Shown here: in pieces, positions 34,311-42,991 of the stretch
Position numbering within the stretch: the first letter of the stretch is position 1
How the letters are laid out: each line of letters starts with the position of its first letter
From: Peptacetobacter sp.
GTDB lineage: Bacteria; Bacillota; Clostridia; Peptostreptococcales; Peptostreptococcaceae
Assembly: GCF_029264495.1 (NCBI RefSeq)
Contig: NZ_JARIBH010000019.1
Span: 62,001-126,000 of the forward strand
Direction of reading: 5' to 3'
Length of the DNA: 64,000 bases
Made by a program: the position numbers and the translations under genes
The notes under the pieces: model-generated
Databases searched by the model: none
What the model saw: the letters and a program-made list of their open reading frames with translations, nothing else
Told to the model about the DNA's origin: nothing

Positions 34311-34423
34311 ATTTTTATGTAAATTAAAGTAAACGTTATAATAATTATTGCAAAATAAAATAATTGTTTTTCTGAATGAATTGAATAGAAAATAAAAAAA
34401 ATAAATAAAAGGAGATGATGTTA

Positions 34424-36091
34424 TTGTTAAAAAACGATGAACAGATAAAAGTCATTCCACTAGGTGGAATGAATGAAATAGGTAAAAACATGACAGTTAT
34501 CGAGTATAGAGACGAAATAATAATAATCGATGCAGGTCTTAGTTTTCCAGAAGATGAAATGCTAGGTATAGATATAGTTATACCAGATATAAGTTATTTA
34601 GTTAAAAACAGAGATAAAATAAAAGGTATATTTATAACGCATGGACACGAAGATCATATAGGAGGATTACCATACCTTTTAAAGAAGATAAATATACCAG
34701 TATACGGTTCTAGATTAAGTATGGGACTTTTAGAAGTTAAGCTTAAAGAACATAAATTAGAAAATGTTGAACTTCATGTAATAAAACCACGCCAAACAAT
34801 AAAACTTAGAAATATGGAAGTAGAATTTATAAAAACTACTCATAGTATACCAGATTCATACTCTATAGCAGTACATACAGACCAAGGTGTAATATTCCAT
34901 ACAGGTGATTTTAAAATAGATTTAACACCTATTGATGGAGATGTATTAGATTTTCGGAGAATATGCGAACTAAGTGAAGAAGGTGTAATTCTAATGCTTT
35001 CTGATAGTACTAATGCAGAAAGACCGGGATATACAAAATCTGAAAAAAAAGTAGGATTAGGATTAGATGATTTATTTACAAAAGCAGGAGATAGCAGAAT
35101 AATAGTAGCTACATTTGCATCTAATATACATAGATTACAACAGGTTGTAGATGCAGCAAAAAAACACAATAGAAAAGTGACTGTTTCTGGAAGATCTATG
35201 TTAAATGTTGTAAATGTTGCAAAAGAATTAGGATATCTTGATATAGAAGATGAAATGATAATTGACTTAAATGAATTAGGAAATTATGAGGATAAAGAAT
35301 TAGTAATAATAACTACTGGTTCTCAAGGAGAGCCTATGTCAGCACTTGCTAGAATGGCAAACTCTGAACATAAAAAAATAGAAATAAAGGAAGGCGATTT
35401 AGTAATAATATCAGCTCATCCGATACCAGGAAATGAAAAGTTAATATCTAAAGTTATAAACTTTTTACTTGAAAAAGGAGCAAATGTTGTATCTAGTGAT
35501 ATAGCAGATATTCATGTTTCTGGTCATGCTTGTCAACAGGAATTAAAATTAATGTTAAGGTTAGTAAAACCAAAATTCTTCCTACCAGCACATGGAGAAT
35601 ATAGAATGCTGAAAAAACATGCTGAACTTGCAAATAGTTTAGGTATAGAAAAAGAAAATATATTTGTTTTAAATAACGGAGATATATTAGAAGTAGGGAA
35701 AGAAAATGCTGCAATAAAAGGAAAAGTTGCTACAGGAAATATATTAGTCGATGGATTAGGTGTTGGAGATGTAGGAAATATAGTTCTTAGAGATAGAAAA
35801 CATCTTTCAGAAGATGGTCTTATGACAATAGTAGTTACAATTTCTAAAGAAGAAGGAAAAGTACTAGCAGGTCCAGATATAATATCTAGAGGTTTTGTAT
35901 ATGTAAGAGAATCAGAGGATCTTATGGATGGAGCAAAACAAATAGTAAGAAATGTTTTAAATGAATGTGAAGAACATAATATAAAAGAATGGGCTTATTT
36001 AAAAAATAGTATAAAAGAACAATTAAAAGAGTATCTTTATCAAAAAACAAAGAGAAATCCTATGATATTACCTATAATAATGGAAGTATAA
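34424..36091 (+). CDS. rnj: Ribonuclease J
   Basis: RNase J is a metallo-beta-lactamase/beta-CASP enzyme with endonuclease and 5'-3' exonuclease activity, central to mRNA decay and rRNA maturation in Firmicutes. The 555-residue protein has IPLGGMNEIGKNM at the start, the zinc motif THGHEDHIGG near residue 72, HTGDFKID and VSGHA in the beta-CASP region. A C-terminal domain with SRGFVYVRE follows. I prefer TTG 34424, which lies 9 bases after GGAG (34411-34414); the ATG codons at 34415 and 34418 are too close to that site. A single RNase J gene is visible; a second paralogue might exist elsewhere. Confidence 0.96.
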   Translation: MLKNDEQIKVIPLGGMNEIGKNMTVIEYRDEIIIIDAGLSFPEDEMLGIDIVIPDISYLVKNRDKIKGIFITHGHEDHIGGLPYLLKKINIPVYGSRLSMGLLEVKLKEHKLENVELHVIKPRQTIKLRNMEVEFIKTTHSIPDSYSIAVHTDQGVIFHTGDFKIDLTPIDGDVLDFRRICELSEEGVILMLSDSTNAERPGYTKSEKKVGLGLDDLFTKAGDSRIIVATFASNIHRLQQVVDAAKKHNRKVTVSGRSMLNVVNVAKELGYLDIEDEMIIDLNELGNYEDKELVIITTGSQGEPMSALARMANSEHKKIEIKEGDLVIISAHPIPGNEKLISKVINFLLEKGANVVSSDIADIHVSGHACQQELKLMLRLVKPKFFLPAHGEYRMLKKHAELANSLGIEKENIFVLNNGDILEVGKENAAIKGKVATGNILVDGLGVGDVGNIVLRDRKHLSEDGLMTIVVTISKEEGKVLAGPDIISRGFVYVRESEDLMDGAKQIVRNVLNECEEHNIKEWAYLKNSIKEQLKEYLYQKTKRNPMILPIIMEV

Positions 36092-36109
36092 AATTGAAAA
36101 TTAATAAAG

Positions 36110-36133
36110 AGCTGGATAATAGTCCAGCTTTTT
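36110..36133 (+). terminator. Terminator after rnj
   Basis: AGCTGGA (36110-36116) pairs with TCCAGCT (36123-36129), followed by TTTT. The 7-bp stem is short but GC-rich for this genome. The next gene's ribosome binding site starts 8 bases later, so read-through may occur. Confidence 0.7.
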
Positions 36134-36151
36134 AAAGTTAGGAGTATTAAA

Positions 36152-36343
36152 ATGAGAAAAAAAATAACATCAAAAACTAGATTAGGAGCAGCAGTTGGTT
36201 TTTTATTTCTTACAGTATCATGCATGTATGTATATTTTACAGGAATAGATAAATCTATTTTAACACTTATAAGTGCAGCTGGATGCTTAGGGGTATCAGT
36301 ATATGAATTGAAAAGAATATCAGATATGAAAAATAAAAATTAA
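36152..36343 (+). CDS. Small two-helix membrane protein, hypothetical
   Basis: A 63-residue protein I do not recognise. A basic start (MRKKITSKTR) leads into two hydrophobic segments, GAAVGFLFLTVSCMYVYF and ILTLISAAGCLGVSVYEL, and a short charged tail. It resembles small membrane-inserted helper proteins in size and layout. TTAGGAG precedes ATG 36152. It is 60 bases after rnj, separated by a modest terminator, and before the pgi promoter. Function cannot be inferred. Confidence 0.75.
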   Translation: MRKKITSKTRLGAAVGFLFLTVSCMYVYFTGIDKSILTLISAAGCLGVSVYELKRISDMKNKN

Positions 36344-36422
36344 AATTTTTAAAATTAAATACATAAAAATTTTTTTTGATTTTATAATATTTTTTTATAT
36401 ATTGATTAATAATAAAAATTAT

Positions 36423-36451
36423 ACTTTACGGGGATACAAAAATGGTATAAT
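36423..36451 (+). promoter_or_regulatory. Promoter for pgi
   Basis: An extended -10, TG-G-TATAAT (36443-36451), with a weak -35 around ACTTTA (36423-36428). The start codon is 72 bases downstream. Confidence 0.6.
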
Positions 36452-36522
36452 ATATTTTATATAAAGTGTATATATTTTAAAAGTAGGAAGACTATATAAA
36501 ATAAATACAAAGGAGAAAAGCT

Positions 36523-37797
36523 ATGATAAAATTTGATGTATCACACGCATGTAAAATGGAAGAAATATTAGCTCATCAGGATAGAGTAAATGCTCTTCAC
36601 AAAGAAATTGTAGAAAAAACTGGAACAGGAAATGATTTTCTTGGTTGGGTAGATTGGTATAAAAATTATGATAAAGATGAATTTAGCAAAATAAAAGAAA
36701 GTGCTAAATACATAAGAGAAAATTGTGATGTATTTCTTGTTTGCGGTATAGGAGGATCATATTTAGGTGCTCGTGCAGCTATAGAAATGATAAATGGTCT
36801 TTATGCAGACAAAAAACCAGAAATAATATTTATAGGAAACACATTCTCTTCTACATATGTATCTCAAGTAATGAAATATATAGAAGGAAAAGAAGTTTGT
36901 GTAAATGTAATATCTAAATCAGGAACAACAACAGAAACTGCTTTAGCTTTCCGTCTTTTAAAACAATTTATGGAAAATAAATATGGAAAAGAAGAAGCTA
37001 AAAATAGAATATTTGCAACAACAGATAAATCAAGAGGAACATTAAGAGCTATGTCTGATAAAGAAGGATATACTACTTTTGTAATTCCTGATGATATAGG
37101 TGGAAGATATTCTGTTATAACTCCTGTTGGTTTATTACCAATAGCAGTAGCAGGAATAGATATAGATGCAATGATGGAAGGTCTAGAAGAAGCTTATAAT
37201 GATTTTAAAGATCCAGATCTTAATAAAAACACTGCTTATGCATATGCAGTTGCAAGAAGAGTATTAGAAGAAAAAGGTAAATGTGCTGAAATGTTTGTAA
37301 GTTACGATCTTAATACATCAATGCTTGCAGAATGGTGGAAACAGTTATTTGCTGAATCAGAAGGAAAAGATGGAAAAGGAATATTACCATGTAGTGCAGT
37401 ATTTTCAACAGACCTTCATTCAGTAGGTCAGTTTATACAAGATGGTACTAAATGTTTATTTGAAACATTAGTATTATTTGAAAATCCAATAGAAGATGTT
37501 ATATTCCCTTCTGATGAAGAAAATATGGATGGAATGAACTACTTAGCTGGAAAAAATATAGATTGGATAAATAAAATGGCAATGCAAGGAACTCTTGATG
37601 CACATGAAAATACTGGAGGAGTACCAAATCTTTTAATAACAGTAGAAGATATGAGTGCAAAAAGCTTTGGATACTTATGTTATTTCTTCTTCAGAGCTTG
37701 TGCTATGACTTGTTATATGATAGATATAAATCCATTTAATCAGCCAGGAGTTGAAGTATACAAAAAGAATATGTTCAAACTTTTAGGTAAAAACTAA
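36523..37797 (+). CDS. pgi: Glucose-6-phosphate isomerase
   Basis: Interconverts glucose-6-phosphate and fructose-6-phosphate in glycolysis and gluconeogenesis. The 424-residue protein has the sugar-isomerase regions FLVCGIGGSYLGARAAIEM and VISKSGTTTETALAFRLL, then DDIGGRYSVITPVGLLPIAVAG. The catalytic region includes HSVGQFIQDG and a C-terminal LFNQPGVEV-type stretch, FNQPGVEVYKKN. It is somewhat shorter than the usual length of about 450 residues, though no motif is missing. AAGGAG precedes ATG 36523. It is a single-gene unit with its own promoter and terminator. Confidence 0.96.
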   Translation: MIKFDVSHACKMEEILAHQDRVNALHKEIVEKTGTGNDFLGWVDWYKNYDKDEFSKIKESAKYIRENCDVFLVCGIGGSYLGARAAIEMINGLYADKKPEIIFIGNTFSSTYVSQVMKYIEGKEVCVNVISKSGTTTETALAFRLLKQFMENKYGKEEAKNRIFATTDKSRGTLRAMSDKEGYTTFVIPDDIGGRYSVITPVGLLPIAVAGIDIDAMMEGLEEAYNDFKDPDLNKNTAYAYAVARRVLEEKGKCAEMFVSYDLNTSMLAEWWKQLFAESEGKDGKGILPCSAVFSTDLHSVGQFIQDGTKCLFETLVLFENPIEDVIFPSDEENMDGMNYLAGKNIDWINKMAMQGTLDAHENTGGVPNLLITVEDMSAKSFGYLCYFFFRACAMTCYMIDINPFNQPGVEVYKKNMFKLLGKN

Positions 37798-37816
37798 GAA
37801 ATTGACTAGATATATT

Positions 37817-37847
37817 AAAAGCTACAGATATAATCTGTAGCTTTTTT
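37817..37847 (+). terminator. Rho-independent terminator after pgi
   Basis: AAAAGCTACAGAT (37817-37829) pairs with ATCTGTAGCTTTT (37833-37845) around a 3-base loop, then a T-run. Confidence 0.92.
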
Positions 37848-37963
37848 ATTGTATAAAAATTATTATAAAAAAGAAATAAACTAAAAAAAGCCAATTTGCT
37901 AAATAATATCAGATTGGTTATAATATATAATAAAGAAAACTAATTTTGAAAGGAAAATAATTT

Positions 37964-38557
37964 ATGAATATAATACCATCTTTGATAGCTACAGCTGCAT
38001 CAATAGCAATAGCAATATCAGTCCATGAGTTTGGTCATGCATATTCTGCACATCTTTTAGGAGATGACACTGCAAAACTTACAGGAAGAATGACTTTAAA
38101 TCCATTAAAACATGTAGATCCAATAGGACTTTTAGCTTTGATAATATTTCGTATAGGTTGGGCTAAACCAGTACCAGTAAACCCTATGAATTATAAAAAT
38201 TATAAAATAGGGAATCTTATTGTTTCATTAGCAGGAATAGTATTTAATTTAATAACAGCGATAATATGTGCAATTATATATAGTAATTCGCAACTATATG
38301 GCGTACAACTGCTTACATATACATGTATAATATATAATATAGGATTTGCAGCATTTAATTTATTACCAATACCACCACTTGATGGATGGGGAATAATAGA
38401 AACATTCGTTCCATACAAATGGAACAATTACTTATACAAAATAGAAAGTGTGAGTGGAATAATATTAATAGTATTTATAATAACAGGTGCTTATAGAATA
38501 ATAATAAATCCTATTCACAGCTTATTTATTAATATAGTGCAAATGTTTATGTTTTAA
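37964..38557 (+). CDS. Site-2 protease family (M50) membrane metallopeptidase
   Basis: A 197-residue intramembrane zinc protease of the M50 rhomboid-unrelated site-2 type. The zinc motif is HEFGH (in SVHEFGHAYSAHLLGD) near residue 24. The second conserved motif, NLLPIPPLDGWG, carries the third ligand Asp. About five membrane segments are visible. The compact form without PDZ domain is common next to scpA in clostridia. The substrate is unknown. AAAGGAAAA precedes ATG 37964; scpA starts 41 bases after the stop. Confidence 0.93.
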   Translation: MNIIPSLIATAASIAIAISVHEFGHAYSAHLLGDDTAKLTGRMTLNPLKHVDPIGLLALIIFRIGWAKPVPVNPMNYKNYKIGNLIVSLAGIVFNLITAIICAIIYSNSQLYGVQLLTYTCIIYNIGFAAFNLLPIPPLDGWGIIETFVPYKWNNYLYKIESVSGIILIVFIITGAYRIIINPIHSLFINIVQMFMF

Positions 38558-38598
38558 TATATAATTTAGGTGTAAAAGATAGTTAAAAAGGAGATTAT

Positions 38599-39321
38599 AT
38601 GAAATATAATATACAATTAAAAGTATACGAAGGACCAATGGACCTTTTATATGATCTTGTAACAAAACAAAAAATAGACATAAAAGACATAGAAATATCG
38701 GAAATAACAAGACAATATTTAGATTACTTAGATGCATTAGAAGCAATGGATATGGAAATAACAAGTGACTTTATAACTATGGCTTCAAAACTTGTAGAAA
38801 TAAAATCTAGATATTTACTGTATATACAAAGAGAAGATGATATGGAAGAAGACCCAAGAATGGAACTTGTTGAAAGATTAGAAGAATATAAAAAATATAA
38901 GCAAATTTCAAAAGAAATAAAAGAAAAAGTAAATGAAGAACATGATAGATTTTTTAGAAAAAAAGAAGAATTTATTGTAGAAGATAAAATAAGTTTGGAG
39001 GATATTTCTATTTCCAAAATGTTAGAAATATTACCGAAGTTATTAAAAAATATAGAAAAAACAGAAGAGCATATAGAAGATGAACTTCTTAATAAAATTG
39101 TAAATAAAAAAATTATATCTGTTGAAGAAAAAATATTTTCTATAAGAGAAACTTTAAAAGAAAAAAATAAAATTAATTTTTTAGATACGATAGATAAAAC
39201 AAATAAAAGTGATATAATAGCTTCGTTTTTATCTATTTTAGAGTTGATAAAAGAAAAAGAAATTATCGTCACTCAAGATGAATTTTTTGAAGATATAATA
39301 ATTTTAAAAAGAATTGATTAA
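38599..39321 (+). CDS. scpA: Segregation and condensation protein A
   Basis: ScpA is the kleisin that bridges the SMC heads in bacterial condensin. The 240-residue protein opens with the family hallmark VYEGPMDLLYDLVTKQKIDIKDI, then TSDFITMASKLVEIKSRYLL, a charged middle and a C-terminal winged-helix part (DIIASFLSILELIKEKEI). It is followed after 28 bases by scpB. SMC itself ends at base 208 of this window. Confidence 0.95.
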   Translation: MKYNIQLKVYEGPMDLLYDLVTKQKIDIKDIEISEITRQYLDYLDALEAMDMEITSDFITMASKLVEIKSRYLLYIQREDDMEEDPRMELVERLEEYKKYKQISKEIKEKVNEEHDRFFRKKEEFIVEDKISLEDISISKMLEILPKLLKNIEKTEEHIEDELLNKIVNKKIISVEEKIFSIRETLKEKNKINFLDTIDKTNKSDIIASFLSILELIKEKEIIVTQDEFFEDIIILKRID

Positions 39322-39349
39322 ATAAAAATTAATTCTGAGGAGAACTAAT

Positions 39350-39880
39350 ATGAAGCGAGAAGATATAAAAAATATAATAGAAGCTATTATGTTCGCATAT
39401 GGAGAACCAATTACAATAAAAGAATTAAACTCTATTATAGATAAGGATTTATCACATAAAGAAATAGAGATTATGATGAATAACCTTATAAATGAATATA
39501 AAGAAAATAATAGAGGAATTCAGATTATTAGACTAGAAAATAAATATCAGATGTGTACAAATGAGAACTATTCAGATTATATAAAAATGGTTCTTGAACC
39601 CAAAAAGAAAAAAACACTTAGTCAAGCGACATTAGAAACATTGACAATAATAGCATATAAACAACCAGTTACAAAATTAGAGATAGAAAATATAAGAGGT
39701 GTAAAGTGCGATAAAGCTATAAAAACACTGCAAGATAATTCATTGATAATAGAAGCGGGAAGATTAAATAAAATAGGAAAACCTATAATATATAAAACTA
39801 GTGATGAGTTTTTGAAATTACTAAATATAGAATCTATAAATGAATTGCCTAAAGTAGAAGAAATAGAAAATAATATTTAG
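39350..39880 (+). CDS. scpB: Segregation and condensation protein B
   Basis: ScpB is a dimeric double winged-helix protein that binds ScpA. The 176-residue protein has the N-terminal domain (IIEAIMFAYGEPITIKEL) and the C-terminal hallmark LSQATLETLTIIAYKQPVTK, followed by IRGVKCDKAIKTLQDNSLI. GAGGAG precedes ATG 39350. The MarR-family gene starts 38 bases downstream, possibly in the same transcript. Confidence 0.95.
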   Translation: MKREDIKNIIEAIMFAYGEPITIKELNSIIDKDLSHKEIEIMMNNLINEYKENNRGIQIIRLENKYQMCTNENYSDYIKMVLEPKKKKTLSQATLETLTIIAYKQPVTKLEIENIRGVKCDKAIKTLQDNSLIIEAGRLNKIGKPIIYKTSDEFLKLLNIESINELPKVEEIENNI

Positions 39881-39918
39881 TTTTTATAAAAATATTCCTA
39901 AAAATGTGGAGGTAAAAA

Positions 39919-40359
39919 ATGAAAGATAGAGACTTATCAATTATACTACTTAAAAATATACATTTATTTCATAGTATAGTAAAAGTAATAGTAAATGAAC
40001 ACAATGAAACTAGAATACTTACAGAAAGACAATTTTTTGCACTTAAAAAAATGTCTGAATTAGACAAAATGGAGCTTAAAAATCTTAGTAAAGCTCTTCA
40101 TGTATCGACATCAAGTCTTTGTATACTTTTAAATAAACTAGTTGAACAAGGATATGTTTATAGAGAAGAAGATAGAAAAGATAGAAGAAATACTTTTTAT
40201 GGTATAACTGATAATGGAAAAGAAGTTCTTGAAAAAGAAAAAAATACTATTTTAGAAATTATCGATAGTAAAATAGGTAGTATAGAAGAAAGCAAAAAAG
40301 AAGATTTTTCTAATGCACTAGAATTAATATACGATACGTTAAAAGATACATTAAAATAA
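39919..40359 (+). CDS. MarR-family transcriptional regulator
   Basis: A 146-residue winged-helix regulator. The recognition region is LKNLSKALHVSTSSLCILLNKLVEQG, and the wing has the family hallmark EDRKDRRNTFYGITDNGKEVL. Terminal helices for dimerisation are visible on both sides. The ligand and target are unknown. It sits between scpB and a convergent sirtuin gene, with a shared terminator between the two. Binding to its own region or to the sirtuin or autolysin promoter would be a reasonable guess but nothing in the sequence shows it. Confidence 0.9.
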   Translation: MKDRDLSIILLKNIHLFHSIVKVIVNEHNETRILTERQFFALKKMSELDKMELKNLSKALHVSTSSLCILLNKLVEQGYVYREEDRKDRRNTFYGITDNGKEVLEKEKNTILEIIDSKIGSIEESKKEDFSNALELIYDTLKDTLK

Positions 40360-40361
40360 TA

Positions 40362-40390
40362 AAAAGCCTACTGAGTAAAGTAGGCTTTTA
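40362..40390. terminator. Bidirectional terminator
   Basis: AAAAGCCTAC (40362-40371) pairs with GTAGGCTTTT (40380-40389). A- and T-runs on both sides suit both the MarR gene and the convergent sirtuin gene. Confidence 0.88.
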
Positions 40391-40441
40391 TTATTTTGAT
40401 ATTAAAAACTTTTAAAAAAATAAAATATAAGATATTTATAA

Positions 40442-41182
40442 TTATTTTAAAATTGCTTCATTTAAAATTTCTCCTATAGGAGCATTTATTTTTAAAGAAA
40501 CCTTATTATCTAAAGAAGTTGAGCTTTTATTTATAATAACCAAATCTTTTCCCTTATAATAATTAATAAAACTAGCAGCTGGATAAACAACTAAAGAAGT
40601 GCCTCCAACTATTAATAAATCGGCATTTTTAATGGCAGTTATAGCACCATTTACAACATTATCATTAAGAGATTCTTCATATAAAACTACATCTGGTTTT
40701 ATAATAGAGCCACATTCATCGCATTTTGGAATGATTTCATCTGAATTTAAAATATAGTCTAAATCAAAAAATTTGTGACATTTTGTACAATAATTTCTTT
40801 GAACAGAACCATGTAGCTCAAATACATTTTTACTACCAGCCATTTGATGTAGACCATCGATATTTTGAGTGACAATAGCTTTTAATTTACCGATTTTTTC
40901 TAGATGTGCAAGTGCTTTATGAGCATTATTAGGTTTGGCATCTGTATACACTAACTTATCTTTATAAAATTCATAGAAATATTCTGGATATCTTACAAAA
41001 AATGAAAATGATACAACTTCTTCAGGTGAAAAATGTCTATTCAATTTTTGATTAAATAAACCATTAGAGCTTCTAAAATCTGGAATATTTGATTCAGTAG
41101 AAACGCCAGCACCTCCAAAAAATACAATATTATTGTGAGATTGTATTAAATCTTTTAATTTATTAATTTCTTTTTCATACAT
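40442..41182 (-). CDS. cobB: Sir2-family NAD-dependent protein deacylase
   Basis: A 246-residue sirtuin, which removes acyl groups from lysines using NAD. The NAD-binding start FFGGAGVSTESNIPDFRS (residues 21-38), TQNIDGLHQMAG and the catalytic histidine H124 in FELHGS are intact. The zinc site is complete with C132, C135, C154 and C157. GGTSLVVYPAA near the C terminus is also typical. Reverse-strand ATG at 41182 is preceded by AGGAG. A possible divergent promoter region of about 150 bases separates it from the autolysin gene. Confidence 0.95.
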   Translation of the reverse strand: MYEKEINKLKDLIQSHNNIVFFGGAGVSTESNIPDFRSSNGLFNQKLNRHFSPEEVVSFSFFVRYPEYFYEFYKDKLVYTDAKPNNAHKALAHLEKIGKLKAIVTQNIDGLHQMAGSKNVFELHGSVQRNYCTKCHKFFDLDYILNSDEIIPKCDECGSIIKPDVVLYEESLNDNVVNGAITAIKNADLLIVGGTSLVVYPAASFINYYKGKDLVIINKSSTSLDNKVSLKINAPIGEILNEAILK

Positions 41183-41332
41183 AAAATCATCTCCTAAATT
41201 ATTTATATTTTATACCAATATAATAATATAAATTTGCAAACTTGTCTAAAAGAGATATTCTTTACTTAGAGTATGCAAATGGATTATAATTATTATAAAT
41301 AGCTTAAAATAAAATTGAAGGGAGATTTAAAG

Positions 41333-42901
41333 ATGAAAAAAAGAACGATGGCTACAGCTTTTGCTATGATTCCAATGCTTGTATCTAATGCTAATGCGGA
41401 TACAACAAAAATTGGTGTAATTAGTTCAACATATTTAAATATAAGGTATTCACCTTCAACATCAGGAAAACTACAACTAGTGCTTAAAAAAAATGATAAA
41501 GTATCTATAATTGGAGAAAAAAATGGATGGTATAAAATAAAAACAAATTCTGGAAAAATAGGTTGGGCTATTTCAAAATATATAAAAGTAGAAAATAATA
41601 AAAAAATGCTTAGGACAAGTATAAAGAAAGTAGTTATAGCAGATGTATTAAATATTAGAAGTGGACCGAACACAACATATTCATCTATTGGAAAACTATA
41701 CAAAAATAACAAAGTAGAGGTTATTTCAGAATCTAATGGTTGGAGTAAAATAAAATTTGGTTCAAAAATAGGATATGTATCTTCTGAATATTTAAAAGAA
41801 CTAAGCAATGAAAATCATAATTTACCTCAAAGCACAAAAAAGACGATTCAAGAAGTAACATCGTCTATTTTAAATGTAAGAAATGGAGCAGGAGGAAAAT
41901 ATACAAAAATAGATACACTGCATAAAGGCGATTTAGTAACAGTGCATTCTGTTGATAATAATTGGGCTAAAATAGAATATAATGGTAAAAATGGATACGT
42001 TTCATCGATATATTTAAAATATGTATCCGATAAAGTAGAAGAAGATGAAAACATAAATAATGAATATGACAATTCAGATATTGTACCAGGGTCATATATT
42101 CAAAAAACAAAAAAAGAATATTCTTTAGATGATATGGTAGAAGTTCAATATATAAAAGGTCAAAATGGTGGAAATTTAATAACAAGAAGAAATATCAATA
42201 TTTTAGATAATGAATATACAAGTTTACTTTGCAGAACAAATCCAAAATCATATGACAAACCTACTAGAGATGAAATTAAATATTATATAGATCCAACAAA
42301 TTTCACATCTCATAAAGAAGGAATAATGCAGTTTGTTAGATTGGATAAATATACAGATTCAATATCAGCGAAATCTTTAAATAATTATTTTTCATCAAAA
42401 GGAAAGGATTGTATTTTCAATGGAAAAGGTCAAGCCTTTATAGATGCTGCAAAAAAATATGATATAGATGTAACATATTTTGTATCTCATGCAATGTGGG
42501 AGACAGGAAATGGGAAATCAAACCTTGCAAAAGGTCAACTAGTAAGTGTTGTAGATGGAATAGAATTAGATGAACCAATTATTGTATATAATTTCTTTGG
42601 AATTGGAGCTACTGATGGGAATGCACTTGAAGGTGGAAAAATTACAGCATACAAAAATGGATGGACATCTATTGAACGAGGAATAGATGGTGCTGCAAAA
42701 TGGATTTCTAAAACATATATACATAATTCAAAATATAATCAAAATACAGTATATAATATGAGATGGAGTTATGATTATAGTTGGCATCAATATGCAACCG
42801 ATGTAAATTGGGCAAATGGTATATCGAAAATGATGTCATCTCTTATTACAAGATATGGAAATGGGAAAGATTTATTAATAGATATACCAGAGTATAAATA
42901 A
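41333..42901 (+). CDS. Secreted SH3b-repeat N-acetylglucosaminidase (autolysin)
   Basis: A 522-residue exported cell-wall hydrolase. The signal peptide ends at about ANA-22. Three bacterial SH3 (SH3b) repeats follow, each opening with a LNIR/LNVR-type strand: about residues 24-88, 97-158 and 172-236 (YLNIRYSPSTSG, VLNIRSGPNTTYS, ILNVRNGAGGKYT). A linker leads to a C-terminal glucosaminidase domain (about 365-520), with the catalytic region YFVSHAMWETGNGKSNLAKG near residue 385 and VYNFFGIGATDG. It should cut peptidoglycan glycan strands during growth or separation. I chose ATG 41333 (GGGAG upstream) over an in-frame TTG at 41315. Confidence 0.93.
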   Translation: MKKRTMATAFAMIPMLVSNANADTTKIGVISSTYLNIRYSPSTSGKLQLVLKKNDKVSIIGEKNGWYKIKTNSGKIGWAISKYIKVENNKKMLRTSIKKVVIADVLNIRSGPNTTYSSIGKLYKNNKVEVISESNGWSKIKFGSKIGYVSSEYLKELSNENHNLPQSTKKTIQEVTSSILNVRNGAGGKYTKIDTLHKGDLVTVHSVDNNWAKIEYNGKNGYVSSIYLKYVSDKVEEDENINNEYDNSDIVPGSYIQKTKKEYSLDDMVEVQYIKGQNGGNLITRRNINILDNEYTSLLCRTNPKSYDKPTRDEIKYYIDPTNFTSHKEGIMQFVRLDKYTDSISAKSLNNYFSSKGKDCIFNGKGQAFIDAAKKYDIDVTYFVSHAMWETGNGKSNLAKGQLVSVVDGIELDEPIIVYNFFGIGATDGNALEGGKITAYKNGWTSIERGIDGAAKWISKTYIHNSKYNQNTVYNMRWSYDYSWHQYATDVNWANGISKMMSSLITRYGNGKDLLIDIPEYK

Positions 42902-42919
42902 CATATAAGATAAATTATA

Positions 42920-42951
42920 AAAATCATGTATTATATATGTACATGATTTTT
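42920..42951 (+). terminator. Terminator after the glucosaminidase gene
   Basis: AAAATCATGTA (42920-42930) pairs with TACATGATTTT (42940-42950), with a T-run. polC starts about 40 bases later, so polC has either a promoter overlapping this region or depends on read-through. Confidence 0.82.
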
Positions 42952-42991
42952 GTTTACTTAAGAAAAAGTGAAATTAACTAGGAGAGAAAAA

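Noticed and set aside
38724-39272. 182-codon minus-strand frame across scpA
   Set aside because: Ser/Ile/Phe-rich shadow of the Glu/Lys-rich scpA codons, without an initiation signal.
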